Shown: positions 1-10,854, counted from the first letter of the stretch. The stretch: DNA of 64,000 nucleotides from Olivibacter sp. SDN3 (GCF_014334135.1 NZ_CP060497.1:62001-126000), one strand, 5' to 3'. A program made the numbers and translations. The notes: a model not told the origin generated them from the sequence alone.

Positions 1-782
1 TCTGCTTTTTCACAGACTAACTGATTTGAAAATTTCAAATTCACTGTTTTATAAGTTCCCCACCCTGCTTTAGGAACAACATGTTTATAAAAAACAAGTA
101 ACTTATCAAACTTAGTCTGTAGTGAATCGCCATTACCGAGCACTATTTTTTGATCCCCTACCCTAGGTACCAACTCAATGTCTTTTTCTTCATTGACATA
201 TAGTTGTTCAATCTGACTATTCCATAAAGAGTCTGTCACCAAAAAACTGGCTACGCTGTAAAGATCCTCCGCTAATGCACTTTGTACAGAATCTTGCTCT
301 CCTGTAAATCGTTCCTCGATATTTCCATTTGCCACGATTATATGTGGCGCATACAAGGCCGATGTTGGAAACTTCATCCCATCAACATCAACGTAAAAAT
401 CGTTGCCCACATTATTAATTATTCTCAAGATGGCTTCACGTTGTTCAATTTTCACGTTGACCGTGCCATCAATCTCGGAGAACACTTTTACTTCTTTTAT
501 AAATGGATTTGAACGTAGTCCATCCTCTATACGATGAATGGGTATATTTTTGAGTGTTTGTCCAATCAATACCCCACCCGTTTCTTCTACTATATTATTA
601 ACCTCCATCTGCGAAACAAATGCCTGTGTTCCAGGCACAATAACGTTAACTTTAGCACAAGTCATATTACTCTTCTTCGTATTGATGAAACTCATCAACA
701 CAGAAAGGCCAATAAGGCTCACACCCCAAGCAAGTATATAAACTACTCTGCGCCATCGTATTTGCTTTATTTTATTCAGCAT
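1..782 (-). CDS. ftsQ: Cell-division protein FtsQ, C-terminus cut by window edge
   Basis: The minus strand is open from an ATG at 782 to the window edge with no stop, so about 260 residues are seen and the C-terminus is missing. There is a short basic N-terminus (MLNKIKQIRWRR), one membrane segment (about residues 13-32), then a POTRA-like region with the pattern V..I....G..L.......I...L..NPFIKEVKVF typical of FtsQ/DivIB. FtsQ is a single-pass divisome scaffold that links FtsL and FtsB to the rest of the machine. The start overlaps the last 11 bases of murC, and the position after murC is the usual Bacteroidota dcw order. The family is weakly conserved, so the call rests on context plus topology. 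Confidence 0.85.
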   Translation of the reverse strand, partial: MLNKIKQIRWRRVVYILAWGVSLIGLSVLMSFINTKKSNMTCAKVNVIVPGTQAFVSQMEVNNIVEETGGVLIGQTLKNIPIHRIEDGLRSNPFIKEVKVFSEIDGTVNVKIEQREAILRIINNVGNDFYVDVDGMKFPTSALYAPHIIVANGNIEERFTGEQDSVQSALAEDLYSVASFLVTDSLWNSQIEQLYVNEEKDIELVPRVGDQKIVLGNGDSLQTKFDKLLVFYKHVVPKAGWGTYKTVNLKFSNQLVCEKA

Positions 783-2127
783 AAGTCAATATTGCTTTCA
801 AAGGATCAACTAATAAATCAATATTTCCTGCGCCTACCGTAATGATTACTTTTGGCCTTTCCTCTCGCACATAGGTCAAAACTTCCTCTGCATTCAATTT
901 AAGTTTGCTAGTTATTGTAACTTTTGATAACAACCAATCTGCATCAATTCCAGCTATTGGCTCTTCTCTAGCAGGATAAATCTCCATTAACAATAAGGTA
1001 TCGGCCAGGGACAGTGCTTCGGCAAAGTCATCCACGAAATCCCTGGTCCTTGTAAAGAGATGAGGCTGAAAAATACAGGTGATATGATCGTCAGGGAATA
1101 AATGTCTAACAGCACTTAAACAAGCTTTCAACTCTACGGGATGATGCGCATAGTCATCTATATACACACATTCACTATTTCTAACGATAAATTCGAACCT
1201 TCTCTTTACTCCCTTAAAATTCGCTAAAGCATTCGTTATAAGATCGTCTGCTATATCCATACACTTTGCCACAGCGATCGCTGCTACAGCATTTTCTACA
1301 TTATGTGCCCCAGCCATACCTAAAGCGACATCTCGTATTATGCAATTATCGCTTAGATAATCAAAATAGAAAACACCATCCTGCACACGAATATTCAGTC
1401 CACGGACATCGGCTTCTTCATCAATACTATACTTAATATCACTGGGAAGAGAGAGCCCTTTTTTGATAATCCTTTTGCCTTCCGTTGTTACTTGACCAAC
1501 AAATAACAAAAATGATTCTCTTACATGATCTGCGTCTCCATAAACATCTAGGTGATCTGCATCTACTGAAGTAACGACGGCTATATTCGGATGGAGAGTC
1601 AAAAAAGATCGGTCAAACTCATCTGCTTCCACCACCAATGTATTATTCGGAGCAAACAGCGTGTTACTGTTATAATTTGCGGCTATGCCGCCTAAAAACG
1701 CCGAACAACCGTAACCGCTGTCTGTCAAGATATGGGCGATTAAACTACTAGTTGTAGTCTTACCATGTGTCCCAGCAACGGCTATTGTAAATCGATCTCT
1801 ACTGATAAGGCCTAATACTTCAGACCGCTTATGCAACCTATACCCCACTTTCTGGAGAAACTGAAGAATAGAAGAATCTTTTGGAATGGCTGGCGTAAAG
1901 ACAACCATATTATGGTCGTCGAACTCCCTAAACGAATCAGGCAATAAATCCACATGATCTTCATAGAACACCTCAATACCCTCACTGATTAAGCTTTTTG
2001 TCAAACTGGTTTCAACTTTATCATAGCCATATACCAACAATCCTAAATGTTTAAAATAGCGAGCCAGGGCACTCATTCCTATGCCGCCTATTCCAACTAA
2101 AAAGACCTGTTTCGTGTTGACTATCAT
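772..2127 (-). CDS. murC: UDP-N-acetylmuramate--L-alanine ligase
   Basis: Cytoplasmic ATP-dependent ligase that adds L-alanine to UDP-MurNAc, the first amino acid of the peptidoglycan stem peptide. The 451-residue product has the N-terminal nucleotide-binding loop GIGGIGMSALA (about 12-22) and the Mur ligase P-loop GTHGKTTT (119-126). Further markers are the central EADEFDRSF and DADHLDVYGD segments and DDYAHHP in the C-terminal domain. Length is normal for MurC. It lies between murG (40 bp upstream) and ftsQ (11-bp overlap) in the minus-strand dcw cluster and is probably co-transcribed with both. Confidence 0.97.
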   Translation of the reverse strand: MIVNTKQVFLVGIGGIGMSALARYFKHLGLLVYGYDKVETSLTKSLISEGIEVFYEDHVDLLPDSFREFDDHNMVVFTPAIPKDSSILQFLQKVGYRLHKRSEVLGLISRDRFTIAVAGTHGKTTTSSLIAHILTDSGYGCSAFLGGIAANYNSNTLFAPNNTLVVEADEFDRSFLTLHPNIAVVTSVDADHLDVYGDADHVRESFLLFVGQVTTEGKRIIKKGLSLPSDIKYSIDEEADVRGLNIRVQDGVFYFDYLSDNCIIRDVALGMAGAHNVENAVAAIAVAKCMDIADDLITNALANFKGVKRRFEFIVRNSECVYIDDYAHHPVELKACLSAVRHLFPDDHITCIFQPHLFTRTRDFVDDFAEALSLADTLLLMEIYPAREEPIAGIDADWLLSKVTITSKLKLNAEEVLTYVREERPKVIITVGAGNIDLLVDPLKAILTYAE

Positions 2128-2166
2128 GATATCTATCTCTTTTCTAAAAACCGTTCCAACATTCTT

Positions 2167-3279
2167 TTACGTTTTACCGGCTAATTTTAAAACTTCATTC
2201 GCAATTACTTCATCTGCATCCAGTTTAGCTAGTTTCTTAATATTTTCAGATAATCTTTTACATTTCGTTTTATCTTGCAACAATAATACAATATCGTTAA
2301 TCAGGTGCTCCACAGCTTCCCCATCAATCACAAGTTGTGCAGCGTCCTTCTCTACTAAAGCTAGCGCATTTTTCGTCTGATGATCTTCAGCCACATTAGG
2401 AGAGGGCACCAAAATTACTGGCTTGCCAACAGCACACAACTCAGCAATAGTACCAGCTCCAGCTCTCGCAATGATCAAATCCGCAGCCGCGTACGCAAAA
2501 TCCATACGATGCAAAAAAGGCTTCAGCCACACGTGGTAATTATCTTCTTTTTCAATCAAAGCCTTCAACTCCTCGTAATAATAGTTACCGCACTGCCATA
2601 TCAACTGAATTCCTGCATCTTTTAGGTGCTTCAAACCACTGAGCATACTGTTATTCAACGTCCGCGCGCCCAAACTACCTCCAGTCACCAATATTGTTTT
2701 TTTACTTTTATCGAGTCCAAACAATTCCTTAGCTTCAAATTCCTTTCCTGCGATATCAACAGCGTCATGACGTATCGGATTACCGGAAACCAATAGTTTT
2801 TCTTTAGGAAAAAATCTTTCCATTCCATCGAAAGCAACACAAACCTTATCCGCCTTCGCACCCAGTTTTTTGTTCGTTATACCAGCGAAAGAATTTTGTT
2901 CCTGAATAAGATAAGGTATTCCTAACTTTCCTGCTGCGTGAAGTACCGGTCCTGAAGCATATCCTCCTACTCCAACTACGACATCTGGCTTAAACTCCTT
3001 TAGAATACGGCGTGCTGCACGGACACTTTGAAACAATTTAAACGGTAAAAGCAAATTTTTTATAATAGAGCTCCGGTTAATTCCCTGTATATTTAGTCCT
3101 ATAATCCTATACCCCGCAGCCGGCACTTTATCCATCTCCATCTTCCCCTTTGCCCCTACAAACAAGATATCAATCCCCGGTACTAATTTTTTTAGTGCAT
3201 GAGCAATTGAAATTGCTGGGAATATATGCCCTCCGGTACCTCCACCACTTATAATCACTCGTCTTAGTTTATTTCCCAT
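2167..3279 (-). CDS. murG: UDP-GlcNAc:lipid I N-acetylglucosaminyltransferase MurG
   Basis: Peripheral membrane GT28 glycosyltransferase that converts lipid I to lipid II. The glycine-rich GGGTGGH motif lies directly after the start, with EQNSFAG, TGGSLGA and AGAGTIAE further on, all MurG signatures. I chose the ATG at 3279 (370 residues, MGNKLRRV...). The longer frame from 3324 adds 15 residues without MurG similarity and would overlap the end of ftsW. With the chosen start there are 16 bp between ftsW and murG. Confidence 0.96.
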   Translation of the reverse strand: MGNKLRRVIISGGGTGGHIFPAISIAHALKKLVPGIDILFVGAKGKMEMDKVPAAGYRIIGLNIQGINRSSIIKNLLLPFKLFQSVRAARRILKEFKPDVVVGVGGYASGPVLHAAGKLGIPYLIQEQNSFAGITNKKLGAKADKVCVAFDGMERFFPKEKLLVSGNPIRHDAVDIAGKEFEAKELFGLDKSKKTILVTGGSLGARTLNNSMLSGLKHLKDAGIQLIWQCGNYYYEELKALIEKEDNYHVWLKPFLHRMDFAYAAADLIIARAGAGTIAELCAVGKPVILVPSPNVAEDHQTKNALALVEKDAAQLVIDGEAVEHLINDIVLLLQDKTKCKRLSENIKKLAKLDADEVIANEVLKLAGKT

Positions 3280-3295
3280 AAGTGTTTTTGTTTGT

Positions 3296-4492
3296 TTATG
3301 CCATTGCCGGAATCTCTCCCACAATTACTTTTTCATTTACTTTCTTATCATCCTTCAAGTGCTGCCCACTCCCTTTTAATTTCAATTCTTCTATATTTCT
3401 ACTAACACTTAAAATAATGCCAAAAGCAACACTTGTGAATAGAATAGAAGTCCCACCCATGCTCACCAAAGGCAAAGGAACACCTGTTACTGGTCCCAAC
3501 CCAACAGCCACCGCCATATTACCAAAAGCCTGTATTGTTAAACTAAACCCTAAACCTGCTGCTAACAAAGCTCCAAAAGCCTTCGGACTTTGTGTCACAA
3601 TTTTTATACATCGGTACATAAAAACCAAATAAAGTATCACTAAGATTCCACCTCCTACCGCGCCGTACTCTTCGATGATAATTGCAAAAATAAAATCGGA
3701 ATACGGATGGGGCAGTACGTTGCGCTGGGTGCTGTTTCCCGGGCCTTTGCCAAACAAGCCTCCTGTTGCAACGGCAATCTTGGCCTGCGTCGCCTGAAAT
3801 TCCTTATCAGGGTTGGGCTCACCTTTCCCCATAAACGTCTCAATACGGGAGAGATATGTCTGCCTACGGGGCCCACATAAAACTACCAAAGTCAAAAGAA
3901 CAACACCAACAACACTCACATAACTGATCTGTTTAATACTTATCCGCCCAATAATCAACAGTAAAATACTCACTGCAAAAAGCATAATAGCCGTAGACAT
4001 ATTAGCGATAGCAATAAGTATGATAACGATACAAACCGAACCCATAATCGGCAGAAACGCGTTCTTTACGTCTTTTATATTCTCCTGTTTACGCGTTAGC
4101 ATCCTCGCCAAAAAGGTAATCAACGCTAGTTTGGCCATGTCCGAGGTTTGGAAAGTTTGATTAATCACGGGAATAGTAACCCATCTGTTCGCTTCATTCA
4201 CGGAGTCTGTGAACAACAATGTATACAATAATAGTGGAATAGTTATTATCATCAGAATCTTTGAGATACCAGCATAATAGCGATAATCTAGCAGGTGGGA
4301 GAAATACATCAAAATTAAGCCAGCAAAAATCAAGGTGAAGTGCTTAATAAGATAGGTCTCCGTTCCTCGTCCTTCTTTATATGCTAATGTACCCGTAGAG
4401 CTATAAACAGCCAACAATGACCATACAGATAAAAGAATTACTATTATCCATATCCATTTGTCTCCTTTAAGTTTACTAAAAACCTTTTCCAT
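3296..4492 (-). CDS. ftsW: SEDS-family lipid II flippase/glycan polymerase FtsW
   Basis: Polytopic inner-membrane protein of the divisome, 398 residues with about ten hydrophobic segments. It is a SEDS-family peptidoglycan polymerase that works with the ftsI-encoded transpeptidase. Family marks include WVTIPVINQTFQTSDMAKLALI in the middle, a loop with GLFGKGPGNS, and VTGVPLPLVSMGGTS near the C-terminus. It lies between murD and murG, the usual Bacteroidota order, and the 75 bp before it contain no obvious promoter. FtsW is chosen over RodA because of the dcw location. Confidence 0.94.
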   Translation of the reverse strand: MEKVFSKLKGDKWIWIIVILLSVWSLLAVYSSTGTLAYKEGRGTETYLIKHFTLIFAGLILMYFSHLLDYRYYAGISKILMIITIPLLLYTLLFTDSVNEANRWVTIPVINQTFQTSDMAKLALITFLARMLTRKQENIKDVKNAFLPIMGSVCIVIILIAIANMSTAIMLFAVSILLLIIGRISIKQISYVSVVGVVLLTLVVLCGPRRQTYLSRIETFMGKGEPNPDKEFQATQAKIAVATGGLFGKGPGNSTQRNVLPHPYSDFIFAIIIEEYGAVGGGILVILYLVFMYRCIKIVTQSPKAFGALLAAGLGFSLTIQAFGNMAVAVGLGPVTGVPLPLVSMGGTSILFTSVAFGIILSVSRNIEELKLKGSGQHLKDDKKVNEKVIVGEIPAMA

Positions 4493-4567
4493 AACCTTTA
4501 CTTATTATAGTATACAAGCCTTTTACCCGCCTTCACTTCTATTCCTTTCAACTATTGCAACAACATA

Positions 4568-5941
4568 CTAGAGCTCTTTCACAGCCTCTTTAAACTGATC
4601 ACCACGATCTTCGTAATTTTTAAAAAGGTCAAAGCTTGCACAAGCGGGTGATAAAAGAACCGTATCTCCCTTTTGCGCAATATGATATGCAATCTGTACA
4701 GCTTCACTCATTGTTTGTGTATTCACGATGATTTCCGTATCCTCTTCAAATGCGTTGTGTATATTTCGATTGTCTTTTCCTAAACAAACGATACCCCTCA
4801 CCTTTGTTTGTACCATTTCTTTTAGCATCGTGTAATCGTTCCCTTTATCAACACCACCCATAATTAACACTATTTTACCGGGCAAGCTTTCCAATGCATA
4901 CCACACCGAGTTCACATTAGTAGCTTTTGAATCATTTATGAATTCAATACCGGATATTTTTGATACATGTTCTAAACGATGCGGTATGTTCACAAAATCA
5001 CCCATACTCTCACGTATGGTCTCATTTCTTAGCTCCCACACTTTGGCGATAATCCCAGACGCCATGTTATTGTATACATTATGTTTTCCCTGCAATGCTA
5101 AATCGTTAATAGACATGATAAATTTTTCTTGTTTAGGTAATTTTATAATAATTTCATTTTCCTCGTTCAAATATGCTCCATGGGCCAGCTCTTCCTTCAG
5201 ACTAAATGGATAAGAACTCGCGGAGCTTCCGTTTCTAGTTAGACCTTTAATAATTTCAGGATCATCCTTACAATAAATGAATATGTCTTCCGATCGCTGA
5301 TTTTTAGTTATCCTAAGTTTAGCATCCACATAACGATCCATCTCGTAGTCATACCTATCCAAATGATCAGGTGTGATGTTTAAAAGAACCGCTATATCTG
5401 CGCGAAAATCGTATATATCATCCAACATAAAGCTGCTTATTTCCAGCACATAAGCATCGAATTCTCTCGTTGCTACCTGCATTGCAAAGCTCCTTCCAAT
5501 ATTACCTGCTAACCCCACACGTATACCACCCCTTTTTAACAAATGATAGGTGAGCATAGTAGTGGTAGACTTACCGTTCGAACCCGTAATTCCAATCAAC
5601 TTTGCATCGGTATAACGGGAAGCAAATTCAATCTCGCCTATTACCGGCACGCCTTTACGCTTTAATTGCTGTACTACCGCTGTCTTTTCAGAAATACCCG
5701 GACTTTTAATGACTAAATCAGCCATCAGTAACTGCTCTAAAGAATGCCCATTTTCTTCAAACAAAATCTCGCTTTTTCTTAATTGCTCTCTATAAGATTC
5801 TGTTATCCGTCCATAGTCAGACACAAACACCTCATAACCCTGCTGTTTGCCAAGCACGGCAGCCCCTACTCCACTTTCTCCTGCTCCGAGCACGATAAGT
5901 CGTGGTTTATGGTTTGTTGTATTTGTTTCTTTAGACTTCAT
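4568..5941 (-). CDS. murD: UDP-N-acetylmuramoyl-L-alanine--D-glutamate ligase
   Basis: Cytoplasmic Mur ligase that adds D-glutamate to UDP-MurNAc-L-Ala. The 457-residue product has an N-terminal LGAGESGVGAA fold, the ATP loop GSNGKSTTT (120-128), LNITPDHLDRY in the central domain, and a C-terminal INDSKATN plus LLSPACASFDLFKNYEDRG, the classical MurD ending. It starts 10 bp after the end of mraY and is most likely in the same transcript. Confidence 0.97.
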   Translation of the reverse strand: MKSKETNTTNHKPRLIVLGAGESGVGAAVLGKQQGYEVFVSDYGRITESYREQLRKSEILFEENGHSLEQLLMADLVIKSPGISEKTAVVQQLKRKGVPVIGEIEFASRYTDAKLIGITGSNGKSTTTMLTYHLLKRGGIRVGLAGNIGRSFAMQVATREFDAYVLEISSFMLDDIYDFRADIAVLLNITPDHLDRYDYEMDRYVDAKLRITKNQRSEDIFIYCKDDPEIIKGLTRNGSSASSYPFSLKEELAHGAYLNEENEIIIKLPKQEKFIMSINDLALQGKHNVYNNMASGIIAKVWELRNETIRESMGDFVNIPHRLEHVSKISGIEFINDSKATNVNSVWYALESLPGKIVLIMGGVDKGNDYTMLKEMVQTKVRGIVCLGKDNRNIHNAFEEDTEIIVNTQTMSEAVQIAYHIAQKGDTVLLSPACASFDLFKNYEDRGDQFKEAVKEL

Positions 5942-5951
5942 TAATTTATAA

Positions 5952-7196
5952 CTATCTGATTTTTAATGTTACAATCGTTATAACAGCAAGTATAATCCCC
6001 ACTATCCAAAATCTTGTGACTATTTTAGACTCATGATATCCTCTTTTCTGATAATGATGATGTAGCGGAGACATTAAAAAAATCCTTCTTCCCTCACCAA
6101 ACTTTTTCTTTGTATACTTAAAATAAGACACCTGTAAAATCACCGATACGAGTTCAATCAGAAAAATGCCACATAAAATTGGAATAAGTAATTCCTTTCT
6201 AATCATAATGGCAAATGCCGCAATAATTCCTCCTATTGCCAAGGAGCCAGTATCTCCCATGAATACTTGAGCCGGATAAGAGTTGTACCATAAAAAGCCG
6301 ACACACGCTCCAACGAAAGCTCCGGCAAACACAACCAACTCACCTGAATTGGGGATATACATAATATTAAGGTAGTCGGCAAAAATACTATTACCTGAAA
6401 CATAAGCTAAAATAGCAAGCGTGACACCGATAACAGCAGAAGTTCCTGTTGCCAAACCATCAATACCATCTGTAATATTGGCACCATTTGATACGGCAGT
6501 AATAATAAAAACGACGAATATTAAAAAAACAATAAACACATATTTACCCTCTGGAACACCAAAAACATTCAACACCCTTCCGTAGTCAAATTCATTGTTT
6601 TTATAAAAGGGAATATTCGTTTTAGTTGATTTCACTTCCACGTTATAATAGCTCTTAGTTCCATCAAAATTCTGTTGCATCTCGATATTCTCCCCCTTCA
6701 TAGGGCCGCTAACCTTCTGGCGAGTAACTATCGACGGGTGGTAATACATTGTCCAAGCGATGATAATTCCCAGGCCGATCTGCCCCACTACTTTGAATTT
6801 GCCCGCCAATCCCTCCTTATTATTTTTGAATACTTTTATATAATCATCGATAAAACCTACCGCTCCCATCCATATAGTAGCTGTAATCATTAATATGACA
6901 TATATATTTTCCAGTTTGGCAAATAAGAGGGTGGGCAATAAGATACCGGCAATAATAATAAGTCCTCCCATTGTAGGGGTACCCTGTTTCTGCGTTTCGC
7001 CTTCCAGTCCCAAGCTTCGTACAGTCTCGCCTACCTGCTTACGTCGCAAAACGCTGATCAATCGTCCTCCATATACCGTAGTAATAATCAACGACAGTAT
7101 AACCGCCATGCCGAAGCGGAAAGATATGTACTGAAACACACCTGCCCCCGGCAGATTAAAACTATCATGTAAATATGAAAATAGATAGTACAACAT
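5952..7196 (-). CDS. mraY: Phospho-N-acetylmuramoyl-pentapeptide transferase MraY
   Basis: Integral membrane enzyme that transfers phospho-MurNAc-pentapeptide to undecaprenyl phosphate, giving lipid I. Catalytic-site signatures are visible: GFIDDYIKV (DD motif), [15 protein letters not shown], the [11 protein letters not shown] loop and the histidine-rich SPLHHHYQ. At 414 residues it is longer than typical MraY. The extra length is an extracytoplasmic-looking insert (roughly residues 155-215) between two membrane segments, which I recall as common in Bacteroidota MraY. Confidence 0.96.
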   Translation of the reverse strand: MLYYLFSYLHDSFNLPGAGVFQYISFRFGMAVILSLIITTVYGGRLISVLRRKQVGETVRSLGLEGETQKQGTPTMGGLIIIAGILLPTLLFAKLENIYVILMITATIWMGAVGFIDDYIKVFKNNKEGLAGKFKVVGQIGLGIIIAWTMYYHPSIVTRQKVSGPMKGENIEMQQNFDGTKSYYNVEVKSTKTNIPFYKNNEFDYGRVLNVFGVPEGKYVFIVFLIFVVFIITAVSNGANITDGIDGLATGTSAVIGVTLAILAYVSGNSIFADYLNIMYIPNSGELVVFAGAFVGACVGFLWYNSYPAQVFMGDTGSLAIGGIIAAFAIMIRKELLIPILCGIFLIELVSVILQVSYFKYTKKKFGEGRRIFLMSPLHHHYQKRGYHESKIVTRFWIVGIILAVITIVTLKIR

Positions 7197-7258
7197 TTTT
7201 AACGACTATATTTTGCTCAGTGTAATACATTATTTTGCTGTCGGCCTTGACAACAATT

Positions 7259-8722
7259 TTATTCGTTTAACTCTTTAAAAAGATCATTTAAGATAGCCTT
7301 ATCATCAAACGGCTTCCGTTGACCCATAATTTCCTGATATTTTTCATGCCCCTTTCCTGCGATCAAAACAATATCACGAGGTTGGGCTAAATGTATGGCA
7401 GCTTTAATTGCTTCGTATCGATCTGTAATTGCAAAAACATTCCGCTTTCTATCTTTAGGCACACCCTTTTCCATATCGTTTATAATTGCGTGTGGGTCTT
7501 CACCTCTTGGGTTATCAGACGTTATAATAACCTTATCACTTAGTTGGGCAGCTACCGAAGCCATTTCCGGCCTCTTTGTTTTATCTCTATCTCCCCCGCA
7601 TCCCAGAACTGTAATGATATGTTCTTTCCCTTTACGCAAACCGGAAATCGTCTGCAACACATTCTTGACAGCATCCGGCGTATGTGCGTAGTCCACAATT
7701 CCGACAACACCGTTAGGTGCAACTTGAGCATCAAACCGTCCCTCTGCTCCCGATAATCTACTTAAAACGGTTAGTACTCGCATACTATCTTGTTCTAAAA
7801 GAACCGCAACACTATATGCTGCTAATAGGTTATAGGCGTTAAAACCACCAATCAATTTCGTCCACACCTCTTTGCCATCAATATTCATCAACATTCCGTT
7901 AAAATGATTTTCAATCACTTTCCCCCTATAATCTGCAATATTTTTTAGCCCGTAAGTCTTTTTATAGGCAACAGTATTCTGCAACATTACCAGACCGTTC
8001 CTATCATCTATATTTGTTAAGGCAAAAGCAGACTTCGACAAGCCATCAAAAAAAGCTTTTTTCGCCTTTAAGTATGCGTTAAATGTTTTGTGAAAATCTA
8101 AATGATCATGGGTGAGGTTTGTAAACACCCCTCCAACAAATGTCAACCCTTTTATGCGCTGTTGCACTACGGCATGTGAACTAACTTCCATAAAGCAGTA
8201 ATCACAACCATTATCTGCCATTTCTGCCATTAGTTTATTTAAAGCTATGGGGTCTGGAGTGGTATGCGTAGCTGCTATTATTTTATCATTAATCTGGTTT
8301 TGCACCGTTGAAAGCAAGCCTACGTTAAAACCCAATTCCATAAACAGCTTATGTAACAAGGTAGCCACCGTTGTTTTACCATTTGTCCCTGTCACACCCA
8401 CTAGCCTCAGACGATTAGAGGGTTTTCCATAAAAATTTGAAGCCATGATTCCCAATGCATTGGCCGCATCTTCCACTTGCAAATAAGTAACGTGATCATT
8501 GATTGAATCAGGAAGCACCTCGCACACGACTGTTGTTGCGCCATATGCAATCGCCTTATCTATAAATAGATGTCCATCTGTATTGATACCCCTGATAGCA
8601 ACGAACAAATCTTTTGTTATTACTTTCCTTGAGTCAAAACATATCGCATGGATATCCCGTTCAATAACACCCACCGTTTGGCTTATTGCCACTCCATTTA
8701 ATATTTTTGACAACTTGATCAT
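7259..8722 (-). CDS. murE: UDP-MurNAc-tripeptide synthetase MurE, meso-DAP type
   Basis: Cytoplasmic ligase adding the third residue of the stem peptide. The 487-residue product carries GTNGKTT (112-118), THDHLDFH (204-211) and the DNPR signature (403-406). DNPR is the established marker for meso-diaminopimelate specificity, so the peptidoglycan is inferred to be DAP type. The start codon overlaps the ftsI stop region by 4 bp (8719-8722), which suggests translational coupling. Confidence 0.97.
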   Translation of the reverse strand: MIKLSKILNGVAISQTVGVIERDIHAICFDSRKVITKDLFVAIRGINTDGHLFIDKAIAYGATTVVCEVLPDSINDHVTYLQVEDAANALGIMASNFYGKPSNRLRLVGVTGTNGKTTVATLLHKLFMELGFNVGLLSTVQNQINDKIIAATHTTPDPIALNKLMAEMADNGCDYCFMEVSSHAVVQQRIKGLTFVGGVFTNLTHDHLDFHKTFNAYLKAKKAFFDGLSKSAFALTNIDDRNGLVMLQNTVAYKKTYGLKNIADYRGKVIENHFNGMLMNIDGKEVWTKLIGGFNAYNLLAAYSVAVLLEQDSMRVLTVLSRLSGAEGRFDAQVAPNGVVGIVDYAHTPDAVKNVLQTISGLRKGKEHIITVLGCGGDRDKTKRPEMASVAAQLSDKVIITSDNPRGEDPHAIINDMEKGVPKDRKRNVFAITDRYEAIKAAIHLAQPRDIVLIAGKGHEKYQEIMGQRKPFDDKAILNDLFKELNE

Positions 8723-10812
8723 TCTAGCTCGATTGTTATGGGCAAACCTTTGTTAATCGTTTCACCAGGTGTCACCGATTGCTTCACCACTTTTCCTTTT
8801 CCTTTTACAAATGGTTTCATACCGACATTTCCTAGCAGGTACATAGCATCCTTCAATCCCATACCCCTTAGATCTGGTACTCTCCCCTCGTCTATATCAT
8901 CATCTACTAAAAAACGTAACTCCTCGGTAGTGTCCTCCTCCGCCTCCTTGTGTCGGGTATTTAATCCAAAAGCATTAAATACGTGCTGGCTGTCCTTCTG
9001 GAAACCTGCTTTAATGGTAGGGATATTATTTACCGAGGTGTACTTTAAATGATTAAAATCATGATACATCTGCGCATCTGCGGCATAAACACGTTCCGCT
9101 ACTTCTTTGAAGACCGGCGCAGCTACTTTTATCGCATAATACCCTCCTTTTCTAGGATTCTGTATAACTACAATCATAGAATATTTCGGATTATCTGCCG
9201 GGAAATATCCAGCAAAAGACCCCTGATATCGTCGTTTACTCTTATAACCTGCAGCTCCATCTGCCATCTGTGCAGTACCCGTTTTCCCAGCCATCTTAAA
9301 CAATGAATTCTTCAGTTCCCTTGCCGTTCCTTCTTCCACCACGCCCTCCAACATACCTTTAATTTTTCCTAGCGTCTCTTCCGAAACTATTTTTTCATTA
9401 ATAACCCTAGCTTCAAACTTCTCGACCGTATTTCCTAATCGTCTAATTTCCTTTACAAACAAAGGGGCTACCATCTTTCCATCATTGGCAACTGCATTGT
9501 ATAAAGTAAGCATTTGCAAAGGCGTCACTTTCAATTCATAACCGTAAGCCATTTGCGGCAAACTTAAGCCACTCCAAGACTTACTCTTTGGTGTTTTTAT
9601 TAACGGTGTACCTTCTCCAGGTATCTGTAAACCTAAAGGATCGTTCAGATGCATAGCATACAATCTCTTAGTAAATGCCCCCGGGTTATCTTTATAATTT
9701 TGATGAATAAGTTTGGTAATAGCTGTATTAGAGGAAACCTCGAATGCCCTTTTTACTGAAATTTTTCCATAGCCCCCATGATGTGAATCGCGGATAGTAT
9801 GTCTGTGCACACGAAACGTTCCGTCCTCGGTATCAACAATATCGCTGGTATCAATTTTCCCATCTTCCAAAGCGGCCATATAGGAGGCCAGCTTAAAAGT
9901 AGAGCCTGGTTCAGAGCTTTGCGCAATTGCGTAGTTAAATTTCTCTTTATAATGACCTTCATCTACCCGCGTAAAGTTAGCCACTGCTCTTACTTCGCCC
10001 GTAGCTACTTCCATTAATATTACACAACCATTATCCGCATCACTAGCAATCAGTTGTTTTTCCAGTGCTCTCTGCGCTACGTCCTGCATATTGATATCGA
10101 TAGTTGATATAATATCTGCGCCATCTGTTGGAGCAACTTCTGTATCTTCATTAATAGGCATCCAACTACCGCCAGCAATACGTTGCACCAATCTACTTCC
10201 CTTTAGCCCGTCGATGTAATTTGCGTAAGCACCCTCCAGCCCAACAGGCTGCACATTTTCGTTTTTATATCCTATGGTACGTGCGGCCAATGTTTTAAAG
10301 GGTAAAATTCTTTTATTTTTTTGTTCAGCGATTAATCCCCCTTTATATTTCCCTAAGTTGAATATTGGAAAAGTGCGAACCACCTTCATCTCCTGAAAGC
10401 TTACGTTTCGTTTGACTAAATAATATCGGTTCCGATCTTTCCTTGCTTTCCGAAGTAAACGTCTATACTGATCAACCGATTTATCTTTAAAAAATACCGC
10501 TAAATTACTTGCAAGCGAATCCACTTTCGCATAAAATACATCATCTTCTAAAATTCCTGGAGCAACCATGTCCATTCTAACGTCATATTCAGGAACAGAT
10601 GTTGCCAATAAACTTCCATCAGAAGAGAAAATATTACCCCTTGTTGCTTCCACTGTCTGGTAACGGGTAGACAAGCTATCAGCCATTGCCTGCCAATGCT
10701 GCCCTTCCACCATTTGCAGACCGAACATTTTGTAGAGTACAGCCACCGCAAAGATCACCATCACTCCAAATGACAGGTAGACCCTTAATAATATGTCTGT
10801 TCTAATATTCAT
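8719..10812 (-). CDS. ftsI: Division-specific class B penicillin-binding protein with PASTA domain
   Basis: Septal D,D-transpeptidase (PBP3/FtsI type), 697 residues. A short N-terminal cytoplasmic tail and one membrane helix (about 12-31) are followed by a dimerisation domain. The transpeptidase motifs are complete: STFK (304-307, catalytic Ser), SSN (360-362) and KTGT (510-513). A single PASTA-like domain fills the end (about 645-697, starting VPDLRGMG). PASTA-bearing FtsI proteins are known in Bacteroidota. It follows the ftsL-like gene and overlaps murE by 4 bp. Confidence 0.95.
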   Translation of the reverse strand: MNIRTDILLRVYLSFGVMVIFAVAVLYKMFGLQMVEGQHWQAMADSLSTRYQTVEATRGNIFSSDGSLLATSVPEYDVRMDMVAPGILEDDVFYAKVDSLASNLAVFFKDKSVDQYRRLLRKARKDRNRYYLVKRNVSFQEMKVVRTFPIFNLGKYKGGLIAEQKNKRILPFKTLAARTIGYKNENVQPVGLEGAYANYIDGLKGSRLVQRIAGGSWMPINEDTEVAPTDGADIISTIDINMQDVAQRALEKQLIASDADNGCVILMEVATGEVRAVANFTRVDEGHYKEKFNYAIAQSSEPGSTFKLASYMAALEDGKIDTSDIVDTEDGTFRVHRHTIRDSHHGGYGKISVKRAFEVSSNTAITKLIHQNYKDNPGAFTKRLYAMHLNDPLGLQIPGEGTPLIKTPKSKSWSGLSLPQMAYGYELKVTPLQMLTLYNAVANDGKMVAPLFVKEIRRLGNTVEKFEARVINEKIVSEETLGKIKGMLEGVVEEGTARELKNSLFKMAGKTGTAQMADGAAGYKSKRRYQGSFAGYFPADNPKYSMIVVIQNPRKGGYYAIKVAAPVFKEVAERVYAADAQMYHDFNHLKYTSVNNIPTIKAGFQKDSQHVFNAFGLNTRHKEAEEDTTEELRFLVDDDIDEGRVPDLRGMGLKDAMYLLGNVGMKPFVKGKGKVVKQSVTPGETINKGLPITIELE

Positions 10813-10854
10813 TGCTTTCAGTACTGCCTATAGTAATTACGCTTATTTGTATTT